A model generated the notes under the pieces. That model saw only the letters and a list, made by a program, of their open reading frames with translations. It did no database searches and was not told the DNA's origin. A stretch of 64,000 bases of DNA, taken from contig NZ_CP109473.1 of NCBI RefSeq assembly GCF_036227405.1, forward strand, positions 5,828,001-5,892,000. Reading direction: 5' to 3'. This DNA is from Streptomyces sp. NBC_01460 (lineage in GTDB: Bacteria; Actinomycetota; Actinomycetes; Streptomycetales; Streptomycetaceae). Below are positions 10,737-18,086 of the stretch, piece by piece (position 1 is the first letter of the stretch; each line of letters opens with the position of its first letter). The position numbers and the translations under genes are program-made.

Positions 10737-10838
10737 GGACCCACCGGCAGCCGCCTAAGGCATCCGGCACCCGGGCCTAAGGACCCCCACCCGCAGAGAT
10801 GCGGCACTCGCCCGATGTGGCGGAACCCCCTGGCGTAC

Positions 10839-10880
10839 GACAGTTGGGGCACGGCAAGAAGCCGTGCCCCAACTGTCTTT
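10839..10880 (+). terminator. perfect 17-bp stem-loop followed by TTT
   Basis: Arms 10839-10855 (GACAGTTGGGGCACGGC) and 10861-10877 are exactly complementary around the loop AAGAA, followed by TTT. It can terminate the upstream membrane gene. It ends only 22 nt before the ATG of the next small ORF, so it could alternatively be a 5' leader structure of that gene's mRNA. Confidence 0.75.
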
Positions 10881-10899
10881 CCGCATCAGGGAGAAGACC

Positions 10900-11073
10900 A
10901 TGTACGAGTACGAGATCCACCAGCTCGCCGTCGCCGAGCTGATCCGCAGGGCCGAGGAGCAGCGCACCGTCCGGCAGGCCGTGCGTGCCCGCCGCGCCGC
11001 CCGCCGTGCCGGACGGGACGACACCGAGGGGCAGGCGGGAAAGAACCGGAGCTGGTTCGTCCGTGCCGCGTGA
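10900..11073 (+). CDS. small basic protein of unknown function
   Basis: This encodes 57 residues from ATG 10900, with GGGAG 6-7 nt upstream. The sequence begins MYEYEIHQLAVAELIRRAEE and has an Arg-rich helix, VRQAVRARRAARRAGRDD. I recall similar short proteins with a MYxYE start as frequent, uncharacterised genes in Streptomyces. It is probably a single amphipathic, highly charged helix. Its TGA overlaps a GTG that is in frame with the downstream LuxR-type gene, although that GTG is probably not the real start. No function can be assigned. Confidence 0.7.
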   Translation: MYEYEIHQLAVAELIRRAEEQRTVRQAVRARRAARRAGRDDTEGQAGKNRSWFVRAA

Positions 11074-11144
11074 CGGTGGACGTCCCGCGAGGAACGGTGG
11101 ACGTCCCGCGTAAAACGGTGGACGTCCCGCGTAAAACGGTGGCC
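11073..11144 (+). promoter_or_regulatory. 21-bp tandem repeats upstream of the LuxR-type regulator
   Basis: ACGGTGGACGTCCCGCG recurs at 11073, 11094 and 11115, and its first 7-8 bases return at 11136. The period is exactly 21 bp, two helical turns, so a bound protein would line up on one DNA face. Each unit holds the palindrome GGACGTCC. The array ends just before TACGCG (11154-11159), which lies 6 nt ahead of ATG 11166 and could be a -10 box. If translation began at GTG 11070 the array would instead encode a seven-residue repeat TVDVPRK. Confidence 0.7.
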
Positions 11145-11165
11145 GGGGTGTCGTACGCGTATGCG

Positions 11166-14100
11166 ATGCTCAGCGACGTGGAGACCAACACCGTCAGCCC
11201 CGTCTTCGTCGGCCGGGCCGGAGAGCTGGCCGCGCTCACCGCTACGCTCGCCCGTGCCGCCGCCGGAGAGCCGCAGGCCGTGCTCCTCGGCGGTGAGGCG
11301 GGCGTCGGAAAGACCCGGCTGGTCGAGGAGTTCGTCACGGCGGCCTGCCGCCGTGAGGCCGTCGTCGCGGTCGGCGGGTGCGTGGAGATCGGGGCCGACG
11401 GCCTGCCCTACGCACCGTTCGCGACGGCGCTCCGCGCCCTGCGCCGCGCGATGCCCGAGGAACTGGCCGAGGCCCTGGCCGGGCAGGAGGGCGAGCTCGC
11501 CCGGCTGCTGCCCGAACTGGGCGAGGCCGACCGGGCGCCGACCGACGAGCACGGCACCGCCCGGCTCTTCGAGCTCGCCGCCCGGCTGCTGGAACGCGTC
11601 TCCGCGACCCGCACGGTCGTCCTCGTCCTGGAGGACCTGCACTGGGCCGACGCCTCCACCCGGCATCTGCTCGCGTACCTCTTCCGCGTCCTGCGCAACG
11701 GCAGGCTCGTCGTGATCGCCACGTACCGCGCGGACGACGTCCACCGCCGCCACCCCCTGCGCCCGCTCCTCGCCGAGATGGACCGGCTCCGCACGGTCCG
11801 CCGCATCGAGCTCGACCGCTTCAGCCGCTCCGAGGTCGGCAGGCAGCTCACCGGGATCCTCGCGATGGTCCCCGACGCCTCGCTGGTCGACGACATCTTC
11901 GACCGCTCCGACGGCAACGCCTTCTTCGTCGAGGAGCTGGCCCGCAGCGTGGAGTGCTGCGGCGACAGCTCCGGGCTCTCCGACTCGCTGCGCGACCTCC
12001 TCCTCGTACGGGTGGAGGCACTCCCCGAGGACGCGCAGAGGATCGCCCGGATCATCGCCGAAGGCGGCTCCACGGTGGAGCATCCGCTCCTCGCCGCCGT
12101 CGCCGGTCTCGCCGAGGACGATCTCGACGAAGCGCTGCGGGCCGCTGTCGGCGCCAACCTCCTGCTGCCCGCCCCCGACACCGACGGGTACCGCTTCCGC
12201 CACTCCCTGGTCCGCGAGGCCGTCAGCGACGACCTGCTCCCCGGCGAACGCACGCGCCTCAACCGCCGCTACGCCGAAGCGCTGGAGGCCGACCCCGCGC
12301 TCGTACGTGCCGACGAGCGCGCCGCACGCCTCGCCAGCTACTGGTACGCCGCGCACGACGCCGTAAGGGCACTGCCCGCCGTGCTCCGCGCAGCCGTGGA
12401 GGCCAGACGCCGCTACGCGTACAGCGAGCAGCTCCGGCTGCTGGAGCGGGCCATGGAGCTCTGGGACGACGTCCCCGACGCGGTACGCGCCACCCTGCGG
12501 CCCCTCGACCACGCCGAGGCCTACCCGGGCTGCGGCTGCGAGCCGGCCGACCCGCTGCGCTACCTCGACCTGATGGCCGAGGCCACGGTGGCCGCCCGCT
12601 TCGGCGGTGACCGCGAACGGGCCCTGGCCGTGGCGAAGAAGGCCCTGCGCATCCTGGACGGGGAGAGGGACCCGCTGCGCGCCGCGTGGTTCTGGGTACA
12701 GCGCTCCCTGCTGATGCAGAGCCTCTCCCGGGGCGACGGCCGACAGGAACTGGCCACCGCCGAGGAGCTGGTGCGAGGGCTGCAGCCGTCCGCGGTGCAC
12801 GCCGACGTCCTGGCCTCCGTCGCGAGCTGGGGCGCCCTGCACCGGCCGGGACCCGAGACCCTCGTCGCGGCCGACCGGGCCGTGGAGTACGCACGGCTCG
12901 TCGGCGAGGAGTCCATCGAGCTGCACGCCAGGCTCACCCGCGGCTGGCTCACCATCGACGCCGGCGGCGTCGAGGAGGGCGTCGCCGAGATGTACGACGT
13001 CCGGGACCGGTCCGAGGAGCTGCACCTGGTGGGCGTCATGAGCCGCGCCGCCATCAATCTTCCCTCCTCGCTCGAATCCACCGGCCGCTCCCAGGAGGCG
13101 GTGACCGCCGCCGACCACGGCATCCGGATCTGCAACGGCCACGGGCTCCCCGAGTCCGAGGCCTGGGTACGGGCCAACCAGGCCCAGTCGTACTTCTCGC
13201 TCGGCCTCTGGGAGGAGAGCCGGGCGGCGGCGGACGCCGCGGCCCCGCTGGCCCGGTCCCGCAAGTCGAACGGACTCGTCGCCGCCCGCCGTGCCGATCT
13301 GGCCCTGGCCCGCGGCGACTTCGAGGAGGCCGAGGAGCAACTGGCCCTGAACCGACGCCATCTCGGCCTCCACGACCCCCAGCCGCAGCACCTGATCTGC
13401 CCGGTCCGGCACGCCATGACCCTCGCGGCCCAGCAGGGCAGGATCCCCGAGGCACGGGCCATGTTCGAGGCGCAGTCCGACACCGGCCTGCCCGCGGGAA
13501 CCCAGCGGTACGCGCTGCCGCTGCTCCACGCCGCCGCCGCGATCGAGGCCGACGCGCGGGGACTGCCCGCCACGGACCCCGGGCGGCCCGCGATGCTGCG
13601 GCGGATACGCGGCCACCTCAAGCAGTTGCCCATGGTGGTGCCCGTCTGGTCCGCCTACGGCCTGCTGATCGAGGCGGAACTGGCCCGCGCGGAAGGGGCG
13701 GACACCCCGGACCACTGGTGCCGGGCCGCCGCGGCCTTCACCCCGCTCCGGCGCCCCTACGAACTGGCCCAGATCCGTCACCGCTGGGCGGAGGCGATCC
13801 TCACCGCCTCGGGTGACAGGGCTCCTGCCGCGGGCCTCCTGCGCGAAGCCCACGCCGTGGCGCTGCGACTGGGCGCGCGGCCGCTCGCGGAGAGCGTCGA
13901 GCTGCTGGCGGGCCGGGCCCGTATCGCGCTCGCCGCGCCGGCCCCCGCGGCCGAGGACGAGGCCGCCGACCCGGGCGATCCGGTGCCGGTGGTGGACGCG
14001 ATCGAGTCGTTCGGGCTGACCTCGCGGGAGCAGGAGGTGCACCGGCTGGTCGCGGCGGGCTACACCAACCGCCGGATCGCGGAGGAGCTCTACATCTCGC

Positions 14101-14210
14101 CGAAGACCGCGAGTGTCCACGTCTCCAACATCCTGGCCAAGCTGGGCGTCTCCAGCCGTGGGGAGGCGGCCGCCCTGGCGCACCGCTTCCGCCTGTACGC
14201 GGCGGCGTGA
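11166..14210 (+). CDS. large ATP-binding LuxR-family (LAL) transcriptional regulator
   Basis: This 1014-residue protein is a regulator of the MalT/LAL type: N-terminal ATPase, long helical-repeat middle, C-terminal LuxR DNA-binding domain. The P-loop is GGEAGVGKTRLVEEF (~43-55). VLVLEDLHWADAST is the Walker B region. The HTH is at the end: LTSREQEVHRLVAAGYTNRR, then IAEELYISPKTASVHVSNIL. Such proteins often control secondary metabolism or sugar use, but no neighbouring cluster identifies a target. The start is uncertain: ATG 11166 is preferred for its nearby -10-like TACGCG. GTG 11070 would add 32 residues, most of them encoded by the 21-bp repeats. Confidence 0.88.
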   Translation: MLSDVETNTVSPVFVGRAGELAALTATLARAAAGEPQAVLLGGEAGVGKTRLVEEFVTAACRREAVVAVGGCVEIGADGLPYAPFATALRALRRAMPEELAEALAGQEGELARLLPELGEADRAPTDEHGTARLFELAARLLERVSATRTVVLVLEDLHWADASTRHLLAYLFRVLRNGRLVVIATYRADDVHRRHPLRPLLAEMDRLRTVRRIELDRFSRSEVGRQLTGILAMVPDASLVDDIFDRSDGNAFFVEELARSVECCGDSSGLSDSLRDLLLVRVEALPEDAQRIARIIAEGGSTVEHPLLAAVAGLAEDDLDEALRAAVGANLLLPAPDTDGYRFRHSLVREAVSDDLLPGERTRLNRRYAEALEADPALVRADERAARLASYWYAAHDAVRALPAVLRAAVEARRRYAYSEQLRLLERAMELWDDVPDAVRATLRPLDHAEAYPGCGCEPADPLRYLDLMAEATVAARFGGDRERALAVAKKALRILDGERDPLRAAWFWVQRSLLMQSLSRGDGRQELATAEELVRGLQPSAVHADVLASVASWGALHRPGPETLVAADRAVEYARLVGEESIELHARLTRGWLTIDAGGVEEGVAEMYDVRDRSEELHLVGVMSRAAINLPSSLESTGRSQEAVTAADHGIRICNGHGLPESEAWVRANQAQSYFSLGLWEESRAAADAAAPLARSRKSNGLVAARRADLALARGDFEEAEEQLALNRRHLGLHDPQPQHLICPVRHAMTLAAQQGRIPEARAMFEAQSDTGLPAGTQRYALPLLHAAAAIEADARGLPATDPGRPAMLRRIRGHLKQLPMVVPVWSAYGLLIEAELARAEGADTPDHWCRAAAAFTPLRRPYELAQIRHRWAEAILTASGDRAPAAGLLREAHAVALRLGARPLAESVELLAGRARIALAAPAPAAEDEAADPGDPVPVVDAIESFGLTSREQEVHRLVAAGYTNRRIAEELYISPKTASVHVSNILAKLGVSSRGEAAALAHRFRLYAAA

Positions 14211-14217
14211 GACACGG

Positions 14218-14244
14218 CCGCCCCGGGGCCTGGCCTCGGGGCGG
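14218..14244 (+). terminator. possible terminator after the LuxR-type regulator
   Basis: CCGCCCCG (14218-14225) and CGGGGCGG (14237-14244) form an 8-bp GC stem starting 8 nt after the stop. There is no T run. The convergent small gene on the other strand ends at 14303. Confidence 0.45.
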
Positions 14245-14302
14245 GACGCCCTGGGGCGGTCCCCGGGGCGCCCGGCCGACGGGAGGGTCCTGCCCGCGGC
14301 CG

Positions 14303-14521
14303 CTACGGCTGTTCTCCGCCGGCCCCGGGCCGGTCGTCGTCCTCCCCGGCGGCGGCCCCGGGCGCGGGGCGGTGGAGGGTCACCTTTCCCGAGGTGAGGT
14401 CTATCGGGCCCCGCGCGGGATCGCCGATTCCCAGGTCCACCCGGCTCAGCTCCAGCCGCTTCTCCTCCTCGGCGGCGTGCTTACGGCCCGGTGCGAACAG
14501 CTCCTCGAAGAAACTGAACAC
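14303..14521 (-). CDS. small DUF6191-like protein
   Basis: This encodes 72 residues from GTG 14521, with GGAGGG about 8-9 nt upstream. It begins MFSFFEELFAPGRKHAAEEE, then RLELSRVDLGIGDPARGPID, followed by LTSGKVTLHRP and a loose Gly/Ala/Asp tail. I recall this MFxFFEELFAPGRKH opening and GPIDLxSGKV motif from a widespread Streptomyces small-protein family (DUF6191); its function is unknown. It has no signal peptide or membrane segment. It lies between the LuxR-type gene and a lipoprotein gene, with no obvious link to either. Confidence 0.75.
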   Translation of the reverse strand: MFSFFEELFAPGRKHAAEEEKRLELSRVDLGIGDPARGPIDLTSGKVTLHRPAPGAAAGEDDDRPGAGGEQP

Positions 14522-14603
14522 AGATCGTGCTCCCTCCGGCCTCGTGCCGCCGCCGGCCCCGGTCGTGGGCCGGCGGCCGCGCCTGACGGGCTCCGGCCGT
14601 CGG

Positions 14604-15776
14604 CTACCGCACCTTCAGCAGCAGGATCCGGTCGTCGCCCGACTTCGGGGTGCCACGGCCGTCCGTGTTGCTCGTGACCAGCCACAGTCTGTCGCCACCC
14701 GCGGCGAGCACCGTGCGCAGACGGCCGTACTTCCCTTCGAGGAACGCCTGGGGGGCGGCGAGTGGTTCCCCGTCGGCCCGGCCCGACAACGGGATGCGCC
14801 AGAGCCGCTCGCCCCGCAGCCCCGCCATCCAGACCGACCCCTCGGCGTACGCGATGCCGCTCGGTGAGGCCTCGGAGGTCTTCCACTGGGCCACCGGGTC
14901 GACGAAACCCTTCTTCCCTTCCTTCCCCTCGACGTCCGGCCAGCCGTAGTTCCGGCCCGGCTCGATCAGATTCAGCTCGTCCCAGGTGTCCTGGCCGAAC
15001 TCCGCCGCCCAGAGTCGCTTCCCGCTGTCCCAGGCCAGGCCCTGCACGTTGCGGTGCCCGTACGAATAGACCAGGGAGTCGCCCTCGGGATTGCCGTGCA
15101 CCGGCTCGCCGTCGGGTGTCATCCGAAGGATCTTGCCCGAGAGCGACGACCTGTCCTGGGCGAGGCCCGTGTCGCCCGTCTCACCCGTGCCCGCGTACAG
15201 CATGCGGTCGGGACCGAAGGCGATCCGTCCGCCGTTGTGGATGGAGCCCTTCGGGATTCCCCGCAGGATGGTGTCCGGTGCTCCCAGCTGCTGGCCGGCG
15301 GGCTTCTTCTCGTCGTACTGGAGGCGGACGATGCGGTTGTCCGACTCGGTGGTGAGGTAGGCGTAGATCAGATGGTCCGCGCCGAAGGTCGGGGCGACGG
15401 CGAGACCGAGCAGACCGCCCTCACCTGCGGGCGCGACCCCGGGCACCGAGCCCAGCAAGGTCTTCCTGCCGCTCTCCCCGTCGATCCGGGTGATCGTCGC
15501 CTCGTCACGCGAGGAGACCAGCAGATCACCTCCGGGCAGCGCCGCGAGGCCCCAGGGAGACGCGAGGCCGTCCGTGAGCGTCTTCACCACCTCCACCGAG
15601 CCCTTGGCCGGCGGCAGGTCCGCCGAAGGGCTCGCGGGGGCCGGGGTGGCGCTCGCAGGGGAGGAGGAGGGGCCCCCGCCGCCCGCCGGGCCGTCACCGG
15701 ACGAACAGGCGGAGAGCAGGAGGGAGGCCGAGGCGAGCAAGGCCACCACCCCCTTGCGCAGCACGGGAGTTTGCAC
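14604..15776 (-). CDS. lipoprotein PQQ-type glucose/sorbosone dehydrogenase
   Basis: This 390-residue protein is a beta-propeller in the soluble aldose (GSDH) dehydrogenase family, anchored outside the membrane. The signal peptide ends in a lipobox, VVALLASASLLLSACSSG, with lipidation predicted on that Cys. A Gly/Pro/Ser linker precedes the propeller. Motifs are LASPWGLAALPGGDLLVSSR, GEGGLLGLAVAPTFGADHLI, GGRIAFGPDRMLYAGTGETG and YGHRNVQGLAWDSGKRLWAA, which fit the PQQ- and metal-binding loops. GTG 15776 is chosen because AAAGGA lies 8 nt upstream; the longer open frame lacks a start signal. The substrate is unknown and PQQ use is inferred from family. Confidence 0.9.
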   Translation of the reverse strand: MQTPVLRKGVVALLASASLLLSACSSGDGPAGGGGPSSSPASATPAPASPSADLPPAKGSVEVVKTLTDGLASPWGLAALPGGDLLVSSRDEATITRIDGESGRKTLLGSVPGVAPAGEGGLLGLAVAPTFGADHLIYAYLTTESDNRIVRLQYDEKKPAGQQLGAPDTILRGIPKGSIHNGGRIAFGPDRMLYAGTGETGDTGLAQDRSSLSGKILRMTPDGEPVHGNPEGDSLVYSYGHRNVQGLAWDSGKRLWAAEFGQDTWDELNLIEPGRNYGWPDVEGKEGKKGFVDPVAQWKTSEASPSGIAYAEGSVWMAGLRGERLWRIPLSGRADGEPLAAPQAFLEGKYGRLRTVLAAGGDRLWLVTSNTDGRGTPKSGDDRILLLKVR

Positions 15777-15970
15777 AGCACCGATCCTTTCGACGGTTCC
15801 GACGGTCGCACTTCCACTGTTCTTACACCGCCGCTCCGTCACGGGTTCCCGATCCGCGCCATTCTCCGCCCCGAGCTCCGCCGCCAGCCGACCGCTGGCC
15901 GCCGCCCGCCGACCGACCAGGGTCCCCGTCCCCGCCGATTCTCCCGCGCGCGTCCTCTCCCGCCGCGCGC

Positions 15971-16963
15971 TCAGTCCCACGAGCCGCGGGCGGGCGGCAG
16001 CCCGGCCATCTCGGCCAGATCCCCGTCCGTGAGCACCAGCCCCGCGGCTCCCGCGTTCTCCACGGCCCACCGCTCCCGCTTCGCGCCGGGCACGGGCACC
16101 ACATGGCGGCCCTGGCGCAGGACCCACGCGAGAGCCACCTGCGCCGGAGTCGCGCCGTGCCGCTCCGCGATCCTGCGGAGCCCCACCACCACCGGCTGGT
16201 TGGCCGCCATCATCTCCGCGGTGAAGCGGGGGTGCCTCGCCCGCGGGTCGTCCGGTTCGAAACCCTGGCCCGGCTTGAGCGTCCCCGTGAGATAGCCGCT
16301 GCCCAGCGGCATCGCCGCCAGCACGCCCACCCCCCGGGCCGCGCACCACGGCAGCAGATCGTCCAGAGCCTGGGGCGACCACACCGAGAGCTCCGCCTGG
16401 ACCGCGCTGACGGGGAAGACCTGCTGGACACGCTCCAGCTGCCGGATGGTCCCGTCGTGCATCCGCGCCCCCGGCCGGCGGCCCGCGCGGGCGCCGATCG
16501 CGCAGAGTCCGAGCGACCGCACCTTGCCCGCGGTCACCAGGTCCGCCATGGCGCCCCAGGTCTCCTCCACCGGGACCTCGGGGTCCGCCCGGTGCAGCTG
16601 GTAGAGATCGATCACATCGGTCTGGAGACGCCGCAGCGAGGCGTCGCAGGCGCGGCGCACGTACCCGGGGCGGCCGTTGGCCACGATGTGCTGATCGCCC
16701 ACCAGCAGCCCGCACTTGGTGGAGAGGAAGGCTTCGTGGCGGCGCCCCTTGAGCGCCCGTCCGACGAGCAGCTCGTTGGTGAAGGGGCCGTACATGTCGG
16801 CGGTGTCGAGCAGCTGGACGCCCGCGTCCAGCGCGGCGTGCACGGTCCGCACCGAGCGGTCACCGCGCTGCTGCGACGTGGTGTAGGCCCAGCTCATCGG
16901 CATACAGCCCAGCCCGACCGCGCCCACGGCCAGTGCCGCCGCACCGATAGTCCTGCGCTCCAA
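15971..16963 (-). CDS. aldo/keto reductase
   Basis: This ~330-residue NADPH-dependent oxidoreductase of the AKR superfamily has the catalytic tetrad: Asp and Tyr in LLDTADMYGPFTNELLVG, Lys in FLSTKCGL and His in DLYQLHRADP. VVPVPGAKRERWAVENAGAA is the cofactor-phosphate loop. I place the start at TTG 16963, because AGGAAGGG lies ~9 nt upstream and GLGCMPMSWAY follows closely as in the family. The open frame continues to 17140 but would overlap the divergent gene. It is divergent from the hydroxyacid dehydrogenase across ~94 bp. The substrate is unknown. Confidence 0.87.
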   Translation of the reverse strand: MERRTIGAAALAVGAVGLGCMPMSWAYTTSQQRGDRSVRTVHAALDAGVQLLDTADMYGPFTNELLVGRALKGRRHEAFLSTKCGLLVGDQHIVANGRPGYVRRACDASLRRLQTDVIDLYQLHRADPEVPVEETWGAMADLVTAGKVRSLGLCAIGARAGRRPGARMHDGTIRQLERVQQVFPVSAVQAELSVWSPQALDDLLPWCAARGVGVLAAMPLGSGYLTGTLKPGQGFEPDDPRARHPRFTAEMMAANQPVVVGLRRIAERHGATPAQVALAWVLRQGRHVVPVPGAKRERWAVENAGAAGLVLTDGDLAEMAGLPPARGSWD

Positions 16964-17057
16964 CTCCCCGTACCCTTCCTCGGTCCCGTGATCACGGGAC
17001 CACCAGCACCCCAAAGTAACCTCTGCCGTTCCGTGCTCTTCGCATAGCCTCCTGACC

Positions 17058-18014
17058 ATGACTTCCGCACCCGCATCCGCCACCGACATATGGCTCCCGT
17101 TCGCCGCCGAAGAGGTCGACGGCCTCCCCGAGGGTCTCAACTACCGTTTCTGGGACGGAGGCCGGGAGTACCCGGCGGACCCCTCCGACTGCGCCTTCTA
17201 CGTCGTCCCGTACATGAAGGGCCCCGAGGTCGCGGTCCGTCCGCTCGAGGCGATGCGGTCGGTCCAGGTCGTCCAGACCCTCTCCGCCGGCATCGACCAC
17301 GTGGAGCCCGGGCTCGGCCTGCTGCCCGCTGGGGTGCGGCTGTGCAACGCCAAGGGTGTGCACGAGGCCTCGACCGCCGAGCTCGCGCTCGCCCTGGTCC
17401 TCGCCTCCCTCCGCGGCTTCCCGGGCTTCGTGCACGGGCAGGACAAGGAGGAGTGGCGTTCCGGCTTCTACCCGGCGCTCGCCGACAAGTCCGTTCTCGT
17501 GGTGGGCTACGGATCGATCGGCGCGGCCATCGAGGACCGGCTCGCACCCTTCGAGTGCGCGCGGGTGGTGCGCGTCGCACGCTCGGCCCGGGCAACCGCG
17601 CGCGGCCCCGTACACGCGATCGACGAGCTTCCGGCCCTGCTGCCCGAGGCCGACATCGTCATCCTGTCCACTCCGCTGAACCCGTCCACACAAGGGCTGG
17701 TGGGCCCCGCCTTCCTCGCCGCGATGCGGGACGGCGCGCTCCTCGTGAACGTCGCGCGGGGGGCCGTCGTCGACACCGAGGCCCTCCTGTCCGAACTCGA
17801 GTCCGGGCGCTTGCGCGCCGCACTCGACGTGACCGACCCCGAACCGCTGCCCGCCGGCCACCCCCTCTGGCATGCTCCCCACACGCTGATCACCCCCCAT
17901 GTGGGCGGCAGCACCTCCGCGTTCCTGCCCCGGGCCAAGCGGCTGCTGGCCGGACAGCTCACCCGGTTCGCCGCCGGGGAGCCGGTCGACAACCTCGTGC
18001 TCACCACCGGCTGA
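17058..18014 (+). CDS. NAD-dependent D-2-hydroxyacid dehydrogenase
   Basis: This 318-residue enzyme reduces 2-oxoacids or oxidises D-2-hydroxyacids. It has the cofactor motif VLVVGYGSIGAAIEDRL (~150) and the catalytic set: Arg in LLVNVARGAVVDTEAL, Glu in DVTDPEPLPAGHPLW and His in TLITPHVGGSTSAF. The N-terminal substrate domain includes VVQTLSAGIDHVEPGLGLLP. No ribosome binding site is near the ATG, but TAGCCT at 17045-17050 lies 7 nt upstream, consistent with a leaderless mRNA. It is not serA, which is present separately downstream. The physiological substrate cannot be inferred. Confidence 0.9.
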   Translation: MTSAPASATDIWLPFAAEEVDGLPEGLNYRFWDGGREYPADPSDCAFYVVPYMKGPEVAVRPLEAMRSVQVVQTLSAGIDHVEPGLGLLPAGVRLCNAKGVHEASTAELALALVLASLRGFPGFVHGQDKEEWRSGFYPALADKSVLVVGYGSIGAAIEDRLAPFECARVVRVARSARATARGPVHAIDELPALLPEADIVILSTPLNPSTQGLVGPAFLAAMRDGALLVNVARGAVVDTEALLSELESGRLRAALDVTDPEPLPAGHPLWHAPHTLITPHVGGSTSAFLPRAKRLLAGQLTRFAAGEPVDNLVLTTG

Positions 18015-18086
18015 CCACGCTCCGGACCCGCTCGGCCGCACGGAGTTCCGCCAACACCCCAGGTCGTCACGGAGAGTAGAGAGACT

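Noticed and set aside
10755..14183. A 1142-codon minus-strand frame opposite the LuxR-type gene
   Set aside because: No domain or ribosome binding site; the plus strand encodes P-loop and HTH motifs over the same bases.
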